A DNA stretch of 64,000 nt, from positions 1-64,000 of the forward strand of contig MU616646.1 in assembly GCA_025201705.1 (NCBI GenBank). The letters run 5' to 3'. The stretch is from Dissophora ornata. Its lineage: Eukaryota > Mortierellomycota > Mortierellomycetes > Mortierellales > Mortierellaceae. The notes beneath the pieces were generated by a model. That model was not told the DNA's origin. It worked only from the letters and a program-made list of their open reading frames with translations, and searched no databases. Made by a program: the position numbers and the translations under genes. Every line of letters begins with the position of its first letter. Position 1 is the stretch's first letter. Shown one piece after another: positions 25,048 through 38,260 of this stretch.

Positions 25048-25755
25048 GACGACGGTGTTGATGCGGGTAACGATGGACGACGCAGGAGAGATCAGCGTTG
25101 CGGGATCTGTTTGTCCAGGTCCGAAATGGGGGCTCAGCCACATCCTCGAAGGGGATTTTGGAAAGAAGAGTTGAGGAACAGTCCGAGGGAGCGGCAAAAA
25201 GGCCCACTGGGGCATGCAATTGCGCGTGCTTTCTCAAACCGCATCCGCGCAGGCGTTGCTAGGACGCGCTAGGGCACCAGTCGCCAGCGTTTCCAGATGG
25301 GCATTGGGTCGATGGACAGATATTCGGCATTCTCAGCTGCCTCAAGCGTAACTGGCCACTGTCGGTGTTCACTGCAATATGTTTATGAACGGGGAGCGAG
25401 TGTTGATTCAGCCGTGATCTACACGAGTATGGCGAGCATCAAGACGACGTGTGCCGTGATCGACACCATGCCCTCCCTCTCCACCCCGCAAGGATATGCT
25501 GTGTCTCACCAGTTCGCTCGCCGTGGGGAAACAAAACGTCTGTGTGTGGGACATCGCATGAAAAGTCAGGGCAGAATGTCACGTTCGACGTCGACGTTGC
25601 ACAAGCTCTTCTCTTTATCTTCTCTTCGCTCGACTCGAGACGTCGGCCATTCCCCTCGCTCTCTCTCCTTGGCTTCCTAGCACCCGCTTTTTACACCCCG
25701 ACCTAACGACCCCTACCCACCCCACCCACAGCATTGTTCGAATAAACCTATAGAA
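25048..25755. promoter_or_regulatory. Divergent promoter region between mL53 and the Mdm1-like gene
   Basis: The two flanking genes start at 25047 (minus) and 25756 (plus), so this 708-bp interval must hold both promoters. It has CT-rich stretches (25590-25680) close to the plus-strand start. I could not pick out specific binding sites. Confidence 0.5.
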
Positions 25756-28700
25756 ATGAGCAGCCAGGCGCAGGCTAACGCGCTGGCTCACGCCACCAAC
25801 CAGGCGCCTGCCAGTAATGCCAGCTGGCCCGCATGGCCACCAACCACGACATCCAACCAAGTCAAGGCCGGCTTACTCGCAGTCCTCGTTCTGGTGCTGT
25901 CCTGGGCATTCGGCAACTCAATACAGCGGAAGATTGCCTCATTCATCCTCGCAATGCCCATCGTCTTCGTGCTCTCCCTCCTCACTCTCGCTGCATCCAA
26001 TGTGGCCTTCTCCATCCTATATACCCAGAGGCACCGCCTCTCGACCAATTCAGCTTCAGCTAGCCAGCAGGCTAAAAGCAACCACAACAGCCAAACCATG
26101 CCGGGCTCGGCTTCGCGCCACAGGTTCCACTACCTCCGCCCCGCCAAGTTCACCCGCCCAGTCGCTTGGAGTAACATTGAGAGGCAACGGCGTCAGGAGC
26201 AGGCGGCCAAGTATCGAACACCCATTGCAGATACCATGCCCCAATTTTCGGAGGCGGTTGACACGGTGATCGAGCTAATCATTCGGGATTACGTAGCTGG
26301 ATGGATGCGAGCAATTACGCCTGAGGTGGCACTTCAGCAGCGCATCGAGGAGCTTTTGAGGATCGTTCTGATACGCCTCAAAACCCGTGTCATGGACCTG
26401 GATCTCACACAGTTACTAGTGACACGTCTCGTACCCAAGGTCACTGCGCATGTGAATGACTTCCGGAAAGCAGAGATGGCACTAAGGGGGAATTCGCTCG
26501 AACGATCGCTGACAGAGTCGGATGAGCTAGATATCATGGTTGCAGGCAAGTTCCGCAACGGGAAGCTGCACAAAGCCCTATCGACATCCATCTCAACTAA
26601 AGCAACAGAGGAAGCCTATCTCAGGAATGTTGTGCAGACCATTTTGCCGACACTTTTGCCAAAGAGCGAAGTCCAGAGCGAAGTTTTGAGACTCTTGTTG
26701 CGCGAACTGCTGGTCGGGGCGGTTCTGCGACCCGTCATGGATCTGCTGTCAGACCCAGATTATTGGAATCAGAACGTGGACCTATATGTAAGTCAACGGA
26801 CTAAGTCCCCTTGGTATCTTAGGATGTCTTGTGTGGCGTGATTCTCGGTCAGTGAGTGCTTGAGCAGCTCTAATTCATGCACAATTTAATAAATCATTCC
26901 TTGCGATAGATCGGGAAAGCTATTCGTGAACAGTAAGATGACCACCTTGACACGCAGCAGCTGCAAACTGTGGTATTGAGGACTGGACAGTGTCGTAGTA
27001 ATGAATCTGACTGGTGTTGCGTTTGTCGCCTTTAGAAACATGGTCAAGAAGTTACGTGAAGCACTTAGGCAGCATACTGACAACATGGATACTGATCCGA
27101 CAATAATCGAGAATCCAATGGCACCGTATGGTACAGGAGGTGACCGTTACACGTTTGAAGGCTTTTTGGAAATGATCAAGCAGTGCGACAGTCTGCTGGA
27201 TGTCAAGAGAATCAGGAACACCATTATGACGCAGATACGGAAAAAGAAGACTCAAATCGGTAAGTGTACTCAAATCCACACACACTGGACTATTGAATTG
27301 GCTGACGTCAACTTTCCTAACCGTATTGTCTGTCTGTATTAGCTGGCCGTGAAAAGGATGATATTGTCAACGGAAGCAAAGTGGAGCAAATCATGATCTA
27401 TGTTAACCAACTGGAGCATGCAAGGCGGTACGCGGAGAAAAGAATCGAAGGGTTAGGAGGACCAGCATACTCTAAGGTGAGGATAATCTCATAATTAAAG
27501 CATTATGTCATCTTTCCAGGAGGATCACTTACTCTGAAATACATGATTCCTCTAGTGGCGAACCAAAGATTACACGGAAGAAACAAAAGACGTCCCCTCT
27601 TTGATCAAACTCGACGCAATCCTCGCGAACCCATCAGGGCTGTCATACTTTATGGAGTTTCAGGATCGAAGGGAGAACATGAATGAGCTGCAGTTCTGGC
27701 TCTTAATTGATACCCTCAATATCAAAGCGGAAGGCGGACAGGAGTTCGAGGCCGATTCTACAGGGTCGTTAAGCGCGGATGAGCGAATGAAGTCAGATAT
27801 GAGTACCCCGTCGTCGACATACACTAGAGCCCAAGCGCAAAAGACAGTTGAAGCGTTGGCACCAGCGTCCATGAACGCTACAACAACACCAGCGCTCTCG
27901 AGTAATCTCACCAGTAGTATCATGAGTAGTCGCAAGTCTTCTATCTCCACGATGATTGATATCACAGACACACTACGTGACGATGTTCGAATGATCTATG
28001 ACACCTACTTTGCCGAATCAGCGCCGCGGCCAGTCATAGTCGACCATAGCCTAGTGGACGTATTTCGAGACTTTTCCCTCAGCGACAGTAGTAGCATAGG
28101 TTCCAGGAAACAGGAGGAGCTTAGAGCAACGAATGTGCGAGAAAAGTTGCTCAAAGCTCAGCAGCAAGTGTTCGAACAGATGCTGCAGAAGGACTATCCA
28201 GAGTTTGTCAAAAGCGATCTCTACTTCAAATTCCTGACATCGCACCAACAGTCGCTCGCAGAGTCAGAGTTGTATGAGGATGAGTCCAGAAGCCACAGCA
28301 GGACGTCGTCTTCTCAGCGACAAGCTTCTGGACCAGCTCTTTTTTCAGCCATTGGACTTGCCACATCTGACAAGCGACGGGAGGTAGTAGAAACCCGAAA
28401 GCGATCGAGCACCGGATCGTTTTTGGATATTTTTGGACTTGGACGCGACAAGGACAAAGACAGTGAACGGGAAAAGGGAGGGGATCAGAAAGCACGTAGT
28501 CAAATGAAACGTGCAGAGACTACCATAGGCAACTTCCGACCCTCATTTTTGATATCAACTCATACACGGTCTAAATCGGGATCGCCAGTATCAACCAGGA
28601 CATTGAGTTCTACAGACAGTTTGAGCCAACCAGAGCAACAGCAGAATGAATCGAAGCCGAAGCAAAGTCTTGAAGCCCCGTCCTCGTCAAAGTTTTCATC

Positions 28701-31700
28701 AATCTCAGTTGCTCGGACTCGATCCTTAAGTTCAATTTCAAATCCCGAGACGCCTTTCCATGTTGAACCCGGTACGGAGTCCACTACGCCTCACCGGAAG
28801 ATCTCCTCAACGACCGGTTATGGTGTGGGAAACTCTCCAAACCCGGCAGACTCACCCAGCAGGTCTAGTGCTGGGGATGTTGGCTCGACTTTGCGAGACT
28901 CGCTTATCTTGGAACTTCAGGGGAATGATGAGGAAGAGGAAGGAGGTCTTGAAGATGGTCAAGGCGGACGTCCGATACCCCGTATGCCCAAGAATAGACG
29001 CGGCAAGGAGAATGTTATTGATGCCGTGGAGGCTGCGTTATCGTCCATCATGGAGTCTCCGGACAATCAGCAGGAGGACCTTTCGGGGAGCGCATTGAAG
29101 GAAAGGGATTCCGATGCCGCAGGAGTAGATCCAACAGACCCATCGTTTTCAACAGCTAGGGATGAACAGCCAGGTGTGGACGCTTTGCATGAGTGGGGTA
29201 AATCTCAGAAAAAGACCTCTAGGAGACGATTCAAGGAGAAGAGTCTGGAGAGCGGCAAGACGATTCGCGTCAAGTCTCGGGATCTATCTGAGACTGGCCA
29301 TACTTCCTTGGACAGCATCTTTGAGTCTGAGAAATCAACTGGAAAGTCAGAGCTGCTTCCTGCCTCGAAATCAGAGGAACGGAGGCGGGTTGCTATTAGC
29401 GATGGCAAGGAGAACCGCAAGCAGGAGAAAGGAGTGCCTCGTAATAGTAGCGTGGATCTTTCAGATGAATCGGAGGACGATGTCGTGGCGAGTAACATGA
29501 ACAACAAGCACGACCCCCCTTCGCCCGATACAACCGATGAGTTAAGCGACGACGTACAGGACAATGTACACCTTGCAGCCCCTGGAGATCTGCTCTTGTC
29601 AACAAGGATCAAGCGGTTGGAGCAGGACATTGAGACAGTGCGCAAGCAGGAGGCGATTGTCGAGACGCTGATCCAGAAGGCAGAGAGGCAAGATCGTGAG
29701 AATGAACTCAGGATCTTGAAGAAGTCAAAGTCGGCACTAAGACGCGAGATTCTTAGCATGGAATATCAGAAGACACAATATGAGGTTCAGGAACAGGAGA
29801 ACATGATCATGCCGGTAAGGCAGCCTTTGATGCACCCTCCGCACTGTAATCTACTTATCTGTCGATATTCTGCGTCCTCTTTTCTCACACACCTGCTTAT
29901 TCTCTATCCATGATAGGGACGATCGACAATCAATATCACATCCTCTACCGTGGGCCACGAAGGATCAAAGGAGTTCGCTCTTTATGTGATCGAGGTTCAC
30001 CAACTGGCACAGGACGGATCTTTTGCATCAGGTTGGGTTATTGCTCGTCGCTACTCAGAGTTCTTTGCGCTGCATCAGAAACTCAAGGAAAAGTACCAAG
30101 CCATTGTTCGCCAAATTGAGCTTCCAGGGAAGCGCGGTTTTTTGAAACTCCAAAGAGCGTTTGTGGAGGGCCGCCGGATAGGACTGGAGCGGTACTTGCA
30201 ATGTCTTGTCCAGCACATGGATATTTGCCAGTCGCAAGAGCTGAGGGCATTCCTTTCGCAGGAGAACGTGGCGTTGCCACAGTTCTCGTCTGCCACACCT
30301 ACACCAGAACCTTACAGTCTGTTTGACAATGAGAGCGGCCAGGAAGCGGTGAAGCAAGCGACCGCGCCTCCTTCAAACCAGTTCTTCTTTGAGCAGCTGT
30401 TCCATTCTGGGTCCTCTCCCCTGCTATCGCCCGTAGCCACTCGTGATCCATCTCGAGGACAGGTGTTATCCAACTCTAACTCGATTGTGCTGGACCCTAC
30501 AGGAGCCTATGGGGTGGATGGTGTGCCGGGATCTGACCAGAATGAAGGATTTATGAAGCACATCTATCAGACTGTTTCTGAGGGTCTGGATGATATGTTT
30601 AGTGGCGGTCCCCCAACTGTCCTTGGAAATATCACGAAACAGTTGGGCAACCAAATGATCCAATTTACGATGGAATTGGACGAAGAAGAAAACGGAGTCT
30701 CACCACCGCGCCCTACCGGACCAAGGAGAAGACACGGAAGTCATAGTGGCGGAAGCGTAAGAATGGTGCAGAGTGATCTTATTGACAGCTCAAGAGCGTC
30801 CTCATCCACACTCGACAGCTTGGGTACATTAAAGAGTTCCGAGTCAGGTCAAGCACAACGTCCGCAACTACAAAGGATCCAGAGCGCAAGAAGTCGTCGT
30901 CTCAGTTCTCCGGATCCGCATACGCAACACCAAAGAGTTCAACTTCATCTACATCAGCAGGAACAGCAAAAGACCATACAACGACAGCAGCAACTCCAGG
31001 AACAGAAAGTCCAACAGCAACGCCAGCAGATCCCACAACAGCAGCAGCAACAGCCGGTCCGGCAGGGAGTTGTTGAACCCGAGGGGGTGACAACCTTTAC
31101 TGAACCTCTGTGCGATTTGTTTATTGAGCTGTTCGAACTCAAGGAGAAGAACAACTGGTTGAGACGGCAGGCTGTTGTAATCGTCCTGCAACAGGTTCTG
31201 GGAGGCACTATCGAGCGCAAACTGAGGGACACGATCAAGGCTTACATCGAGGAAAGTATGTTGACGTTCTATGTGCTGAAGCTACGGGATGCGCTGTGGC
31301 CCACCACGCCCGCAGAAACATCTCCTGATCCACTCAGCGAGTACGAGGTAGTTGGAAAGGATTTGCGACCATCGCCAACTATGCCCAAGTCCCCAGCGGG
31401 CGCTGCTGCGGACACACCCTCATCTGCAGCAAAGAAGGTTGTGCGGACCCATGAACAAAAGGCGCAGACCAAAGACCAGGCGAACCGCAAACTGTCTGCA
31501 TTCTTGCCAGAGATACTGGGGAATATGGTCGGACATCAGAACGCTCGACGAGGTGCGCGCAGAGTCTTTGCAGCATTCCAGAACCGGAGATTGAACCAGC
31601 AGCTAGTTTATACGACCTTTGATGAAGTCATTGTGGCCATGTGGCCGGAGCTGGCCTTGTCCTCTCCGTCACCTTTGATGTCTTCGTCGTCGAATGCGGG

Positions 31701-31842
31701 ATTAGCTTCAGCAGTAGCTACAACCAGTACAAGCACGGCCACAGCATCCTCTTCCATGGCGCTTCCTCCAAGCGCGCTATTTTCCACAACAGATGCAAGT
31801 GATTCGGGCGAGCGGTCGGCAGGCTCCAGCAAGAGGCAATGA
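25756..31842 (+). CDS. Mdm1/SNX13/SNX14/SNX25-type tethering protein (TM-PXA-RGS-PX-nexin C)
   Basis: Exons 25756-26787, 26910-26932, 27036-27259, 27343-27476, 27556-29814 and 29917-31842 give about 1865 aa. Two hydrophobic segments (about residues 38-56 and 62-82) form the membrane anchor. A PXA-type region follows (D-T-V-I-E-L-I-I-R-D-Y-V). An RGS-like domain starts near A-N-P-S-G-L-S-Y-F-M-E-F. After a long Ser/charge-rich linker and a coiled coil comes the PX domain (A-L-Y-V-I-E-V, then A-R-R-Y-S-E-F-F). The last ~250 residues match the nexin C domain (N-R-R-L-N-Q-Q-L-V-Y-T-T). Yeast Mdm1 ties the ER to the vacuole at contact sites, the likely role here. A Gln-rich stretch of about 40 residues separates PX from nexin C. 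The 23-nt second exon was placed by phase and splice signals. Confidence 0.88.
30945..31065 (+). repeat. Gln-rich (CAG/CAA) tract in the Mdm1-like gene
   Basis: Imperfect CAG/CAA/CAACGx repeats encode runs of Q interrupted by R, L, H and P, between the PX and nexin C domains. Such tracts vary in length between strains. Confidence 0.75.
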
Positions 31843-32023
31843 GATAGGACGAGCTTTCAAAGATTGTTGTAGATGATAAAATAATCGCTTCGACGCGTGT
31901 GAGATGATGTATGGGTACTCGATGATGTATTGTAGCACATGTGATATAAGATATCTGTTTACCATTCATTCCTCTACAACGCTCATTCCAAGTGCGTGTC
32001 TACTTCATTCATTCTCCAAGCAC

Positions 32024-33642
32024 ATGTCTACGAAGGAACTCTACATCCACGGCGGAGCTTTTGGGCTGCCGTCCATCGACCCACACTGCCTGGCTCTCAT
32101 CGCATACTTGAACATCGTTTCTTACGAGGACTACAGCATCATCGAATGCAACGATGCCGCGCTCTCCCCAACAGGTATATGATGCACCAACCCCTTTCTG
32201 TCTGTTACCGCTGCACGCATGAACAAACTCTCCTTAAAACGACTGGTTGACTTTGACTTGACACGCATACCTGCATAAATAGGGGAATTACCAATGCTTC
32301 ATGATGGCAAGAACTGGATAGCAGGAACAAACCGGATTATCGCCTACTTGTCCAGGGCTGTACGCAAGAGCCAAAAGCGCGATCTCGTTCTTTCAATTGA
32401 TCGCTCACTTACTTTCAACCATCTTAACGGAACCTATATTAACTTGCATAAAACAGGGCTACAACGCGGACGAAAAGCTGTCGCGCGAGTTGAAGGCAAA
32501 ATCTGTTTCTTGTCAGGCCCTCACAGACGAGAACCTTGCTGACTCTCTAGTACGTACTTCCAGTGCAGATAATCCCTTTCATTCATACAAATTTCAGTAG
32601 CCTTCGTCTTCCTAACGACGGCATGTCATCTGTCTCTAGCTATTCTCATGGTTCGCGGACGACAAGAATTATATTGGAACGGTCAGAAAAGCCTACTCAG
32701 CTCTGTTACCCTTCCCAGTCCGCTATTTTGCTCCGATTGAGCTGAAGAAACGCGCTGTGCGTCGCGTCAAGAAATATGGAGGCACAATTGGATCTGATGG
32801 CTCTTTGACCCATGTCGAACACACAAAGGTTTATTCATGAATGTTCACGATTGCATGGCTGTCAGTACTAGAGAAATCCGAGAAATCCGCCAAATCGCGA
32901 ATACTCACGCTATCATCTTTTTTTTTTTTTTGCTCCCCGCTCGCATTCTTTTTTTTCGTCCTCTTTTCAGATCTATGACGCTGCCAGAGACTGCTACCGC
33001 GTCCTTGACCGAAGACTTGGCGAGAAAGAGTTCTTCTTCAGCGACAGTCTTGTTGCAGCCACCACCTTGGACGCCAAAGTCTTTGGTTACTTGGCGCTCC
33101 AGCTTTACCCCGAAATCCCAAACCCACGTTTTCAAATGATTCTTACGACACAGTTCCCGAGACTCGTTGCGTACTGTGACCGATGCCGAGATCAGTTCCT
33201 GAAGAGTGTACCTTTACCAACACCATTGGCGCTTCCCAGCGCGGTCTCGCTACTACCCAGCTTCTCGAATCCGCTGTCATCTTTATCTTTGTCTTCTCTG
33301 TGGCCTCCTGGCGTATGGATCAGAGAGACATTCTTAAAAACTCCGCCGTCTGTAGATGGACAGGGACAAGGACAAGGGCAGGAGAAGGATAAGGAAGATG
33401 AAAAGAGTAAAGGTCCAGTAAAGTCGGCCGAGCAACGTGATTTTGAACGGAAGAGGATCTTTGCGGTTGGGCTTGGTGTGTTGGCGATGGTAGCATATGT
33501 GGTTGCGAATGGGTTGGTAGTGATTGGAGGCAATGACGAAGAGGAGGAAGGCCTAGAAGTGTACGTGGAAGAGGAACCGTTGACACTAGCGGAGGTGACA
33601 GGCCTCCCTGAAAATCTTGAGTTTAATAACAACGACGACTGA
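32024..33642 (+). CDS. Metaxin / Sam37-like outer mitochondrial membrane protein
   Basis: Five exons (32024-32174, 32283-32359, 32457-32549, 32640-32828, 32971-33642) give 393 aa. The N terminus is a thioredoxin-like GST fold (L-Y-I-H-G-G-A-F-G-L-P, then L-P-M-L-H-D-G). The C-terminal GST helical part has F-F-F-S-D-S-L-V-A-A-T-T-L-D-A-K-V-F-G-Y-L, the metaxin signature, followed by Y-C-D-R-C-R. One hydrophobic segment near the C terminus (V-G-L-G-V-L-A-M-V-A-Y-V-V-A) is a likely membrane anchor. Family members belong to the SAM/TOB complex, which inserts beta-barrel proteins into the outer membrane. It is equally related to animal metaxin-1 and fungal Sam37. A polyadenylation-like CAATAAAAG follows at about 33690. 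Confidence 0.88.
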
Positions 33643-33908
33643 GCGGAAATTACGTTGAGTTTAAAGGTCAATAAGCGTTGCAAGCAACAATAAAAGACAA
33701 GAAGATTGTTATCCCTCTTGAAAAACGCGTTTGCCTGGGTCGCGTTTGATCCCCCCTGGTCTGAATGTCACGTGGAAAATGATTTGTTTATTTTTTGCTG
33801 CATTTCTTTTTCTCTGAAGGCAGTCACAAACCTTTCTGTTCACCATTGCAAAAAAAAACACACACCCGCCTATCACTCTTCATTGCAACACATTCTCTAT
33901 TTCACATA

Positions 33909-35943
33909 ATGTCTTCATCAAAGAGAAAGACCGCGGAGGGTCCCAAGGTCGGATTGGAATACGCCAAGGCCGATGTCGAGGCCGGTGTGGAAGGCCCCTT
34001 CCTTGGTACGAAACACCCATCGGATGCCCTTTTCACAAAACTTTGACACCCATTTTGTCCTCCATTCCATTGGCATTAACACTCCTCTAAAAAAACTCCT
34101 TGCGTTTACTAAATGGCGACTCTTATGTAATAGCTGTGTTTCCCGGTATCGCCCCACCAAAAACAACTCCATTCAACATCTACAAGCCCGAGAACGAGGA
34201 GACCAAGTCGAAGAAGAAGAGACGCATCATTGAAGCTGATACAGGAAAAGTCGAGTTTGTGGGACAGAATTTTGGAGAGAACGCTCGTCAGGGATTTTGC
34301 AGGTTAGAGATTTGGAAGCGTTTATTCGAAGAGATATTGGCTTCTTTGATCTTGGACCTATCTTAACTTACGCGATATCGTATCTCGGACCTGATCTGGA
34401 ATTTCACACAAAAAAAAAAAAAATAGATATGTCATTGCTATCCGTGACAAGGAGACGGATAAAATCACTTTCAAGGATGCGCCCGTGATTGCTGTCAACC
34501 GCACCATCAAATCATTGAAGAACGCCAAACTCCACGCTTCCGCCAAGGAGCAGGTACGAAGCAGATCAGAAACCCCCCGAAAGAGGGAGGACCATATTGT
34601 TTTTGCACGTGCGTTTCGTCGGCAATGGCATGCATGCTGACTGATTCAACGTCGTGATTTTATTTTTCAACACGAAAATGTAGTTCATTCAAGCCAAGAA
34701 CTCGCTGGGAGAGGCGTTCGGTACCAAGAAGATCAAGCAGCAGATCAAGTCTGTGGAACGCAATGCAGTCAATGTCAGCACTCTGGATAGCGTTGCTGGA
34801 ATTCTTCACGACTCTATCTCAGCCAAGACAAGCGCCCTGCCCTCTAAAGGTACGGAAGAATTTTCATTTGGTGGCGTTGAGCAATGAGCAATTGAAATGG
34901 GAACACTGTATTTGGGCCTCTGCGATTCCATAACTCACTCATGCTCTTTCTGAACTTTGCATCTTTTTTTTTGTATAGCTTCTATCAAGGCTGCAGCCGA
35001 TGAGGACCGACCTATTCCTCCTTATGATCTCGAGGCCACCAAAGTCGAGGACATTTACAAGCTCGAGAACCTCATCACTCCAGCAGAATACCAACTCATT
35101 CCATTCAAATCTCTTTTGGACAAGGCCAATCAGCCTCTCTCCGCTTTGCCATTCCAGGGATCGAAATATGTCAACGATGCACTTGTGGCAGCATTATCGG
35201 TCAGCAAGAAGGATCGTCATAGAATTCGTTTGTTGATGTACATCAACTTTTTGATGGCGTTCAGGACTGTTCCCGACAGGAGACTGGATGACACGGAAAC
35301 TTTGAACAAGATCATGGGCGAGACACCAAGCGTGATCCTGGAGAACTTCTATGAGCGGTTTACAGAGACACCTGAGGGGGGCGATAAGAAGCGGTATGAA
35401 AGGAGAGAAAGGCTTGGCGGTTTATTAAGCTCATTGTGCTCACTGCAATCGTTGAACAATGTTCTCTGACCAAACTATTGCTTTGTTCCCACAAAAAAAA
35501 AAAAAAACATAGGCACACATTCACACCTAAATCCAAGGATAAGCTGCTCTGCTGGATTTTGGCTATTGCTCTGACGCTGGAGAACTTCAACATAGACGCT
35601 GCAGCTGTGACGAAGGATTTGTCGCTGAAGCAGACGAAGGTCAATGAACTCTTCAAATCGTTGGGATGCAAGATCAACGACTTGAGCGCAACGCAGAAGG
35701 CCCAATTGGGCATCGAGGGTGAGGACGCAAAGACTATGAAACGCGCCATCTTGACTGTGCCTTTGATGTTCCCTCTTCCCAAGCGGTAAGTTTTCCGAAT
35801 TGGTTTTGATGACAGACTATATTGGATTCTGAGAGTTAGATAGCGCAGTGTTGAAATGTCGGGGGGCATTTGCTAATCTTGATCAATACCTTCTCTTCCT
35901 TTTTTTTTAACCTGTATTTTATAGTGGACCCAAGGCCAAGTAA
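33909..35943 (+). CDS. RPA49: RNA polymerase I subunit A49
   Basis: Seven exons (33909-34005, 34134-34302, 34427-34553, 34684-34849, 34979-35393, 35513-35785, 35925-35943) give 421 aa, the family's usual size (yeast A49 is 415). The N-terminal dimerization half has A-V-F-P-G-I-A-P-P-K and Y-V-I-A-I-R-D-K-E-T. A middle linker leads to the C-terminal tandem winged-helix region (P-P-Y-D-L-E-A, I-T-P-A-E-Y, then D-L-S-L-K-Q-T-K-V-N-E-L-F-K-S-L-G-C). A49 works with A34.5 as a TFIIE/TFIIF-like module in rDNA transcription in the nucleolus. The last exon is only 19 nt (G-P-K-A-K and the stop). Introns 2 and 5 carry A-runs just before the acceptor. Confidence 0.92.
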
Positions 35944-36550
35944 AATAGATCCGGCACAACGCGAAAAGGAGACGCTGGAGTTCCTTTCAAAATATATGAT
36001 TTGCATTTCAATTTCACTCATTCATTTACAAAATACCGTAAGACAAAACAAAGCAAAGTAATAAACTACAGCAGCCTCCGCTGTCAGTTCCAAGCTTCAT
36101 TTTCGAACCGGTGTGATTCCACTCTTCACTGGATAGAAGTAAACTGTGAAAGGTGACACGTTGCTTGACCATACACATCATTTTCTCTACAGCTCATCAT
36201 ATTCATGAGAAAAAAAAAAAAAGTGGGTCCTTTGTCAATCAAATAGCGTTCATGCTTTGATTTTCTCCTGGCAGATGTACACCCGTTGGCGCTGATCCTT
36301 AGTATAAAAGGCCGACGAATTTTCTCTCGCGCATCCTCGATACACTCGCGGAATATTTTTATATCTCCCCCCCCCCCTCCTGCGGACTCGGTGGGCTTTA
36401 TCAATCTTTTCTCTCAGTCGAATTCGTGCGTGTTTGAAAAGCACATATTTCAAGTTATAAACTGACCACAAAGTACTGGTACATTTCCTTGACATCTGTG
36501 TCTATATCCAAGCCGCCTTCTTCATTGCTGGTTGAAGCAAGCGATAGCAT
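35944..36550. other. Intergenic, no gene supported
   Basis: Holds the RPA49 3' end (an AATAAAC-like signal near 36059) and a C-run near 36368. No reading frame with recognisable motifs. Confidence 0.4.
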
Positions 36551-37491
36551 TTACCGTCTGAAGAGTTTGCTTGAAGGAACTCGATGATTCTTTGACACAT
36601 GAATGTGGGTCGACTTTGGATAGTGCGTCAACTTCCAGCTGATGTCAGCCTTTTTAGGCATCGGTCTTTCCTCGTTGGTGTGGATGATGGAAAGATCGCG
36701 CAATTTCTCCAAGGTTCCTAGTCTACTCTGTTCAGCTTGAACTACAGGGCGTGGTATGGAGTTCTTTTGTAACACCCGCACTTTGTAACTGAGAGGTATT
36801 GTAGCTGCGCCATTGTAGACAATCTCTTGAAGATTGATCTTTAAGAATCTAAGTCTTCGTTTTCGAGGCGACGGTTATATCCAGTCATCATCTGCAGACA
36901 CACAGGGTCCCACATCCAAAATGGCACTTGCCCTTACGATTTGCCCACGAAAACCCTACAGGAGAAGACACGAGCGCTGTATTACGTTCTGCAGCTCGCT
37001 CTCTAAAACAATACAGGCGGGCAGATTGATATCCCTCAAGGTAATGTGCTATTTCGGCAGCACATTTTGAAGCAAAGGAGGCACAGTCATGTTTAGATCG
37101 ATGCTGGAAGCCCGTGTAATAGCAGCGGTCAATAAGGAAATATCCAGTCCGTCAGTAAGGCCAATGCGGATCTGATGAAGATGTGGTCATCTTGGACTTG
37201 ACACAAACTTGCTAGACTGGAGGATAGCTTCTTGAGTAACCTAATGTGAGGATGACTTGACAAACTTTCGATACATCATAGGCTATTAACCCCTAGATAT
37301 CAACCCAACAATGCAGAATCGTCCCGAGATCCTATGCCCTCGAGCTTGAACAGTTCAAGTATGCGGATGTTGGGTGAAGTGATAGTACGAAGGTCGCGGT
37401 TGCCACAAATCATCACATCACACAGCCCATTAGTCCTCAACTGAGTCAAGATTCTCCAGAAGCTGTTCGATTTACCATTGTCAGCCCACAT
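36551..37491 (-). pseudogene. Decayed leucine-rich (F-box/LRR-like) gene
   Basis: One minus frame reads as leucine-rich protein from about 37090 to a stop at 36551: L-R-D-I-N-L-P-A-C-I-V-L, then R-R-L-R-F-L-K-I-N-L-Q-E-I, then L-G-T-L-E-K-L-R-D-L-S-I. The frame is interrupted by TAG at 37049-37051, TAG at 36956-36958 and TAA at 36875-36877, all in the same phase. A further leucine-rich stretch (S-P-N-I-R-I-L-E-L-F-K-L-E-G) lies in another frame at 37300-37491. The pattern resembles the C-terminal LRR part of fungal F-box proteins, but no F-box is visible. I am fairly sure it was coding and is broken, less sure of the family. Confidence 0.4.
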
Positions 37492-38260
37492 ATTGGTGAC
37501 CTAGAGAGGTCGCAATTGTTAATATGTACGTCAAGGAAGTTCGTTGCCCAGCTGCTGAATGGAAACCGCTCTGGTCCAGAACTCCTGCTGTTTCATCTAA
37601 CGCTTATGATTTCCATCAATCTGTGGCAATTAATTAGAATTTTCCGTAAAGGACACGAGCGGCGAATGATCAGGGTGTGGAGGTGAAGATAGTGGACGTG
37701 CCCAAAAGCTGGAACTTCAAGTCTGAGTGTTCGGGTTTGATTGCGGCTATGCATGAGAGCCTTGTTATATGGATCAGTACCCTCCGGTGGACCAAACTCT
37801 ACTTGATAAAAGAGATTGTGGAGACTAGGAATAAATAAACGCTGCGGTAGTTATGCCTCCAGTGATTAAACAGATAATCCGACACTCAACAATAATAAAA
37901 GGCGCTACGCCCCAAAGTCTCTTCTTTATGCACATCGATCTAGCATCGCCTGAATACTGTGTTTTCCGCGGTGTATCCGATCTCGGGACCTGTGCTGTTG
38001 GACCGTGCGTTTCAACTACGCGTCTGTCTGCGAAGTTTGGGTGACTGCTGGATGAGATATAGTAAATTGTGGCTTGCTTTATTTACCCTGTGTCTTTTTT
38101 TTTTTTTTTATTGTCCATTCAACGGTTCGACTGACCAAGACCGCCATTAACCCTCGTCCAAGTGCTTGCCTTTTCCACTCCTTGGAATCAACGCACCATC
38201 CCCTTTTATCGTCATTGACATCAATCTACAAGGAACTGCAATAGCATTCCACTTGTCACA
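37492..38260. other. Intergenic, no gene supported
   Basis: Spacer upstream of the NOL11-like gene, with a T-run at about 38095-38109. It may contain further 5' remnants of the leucine-rich pseudogene, which I could not frame. Confidence 0.4.
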
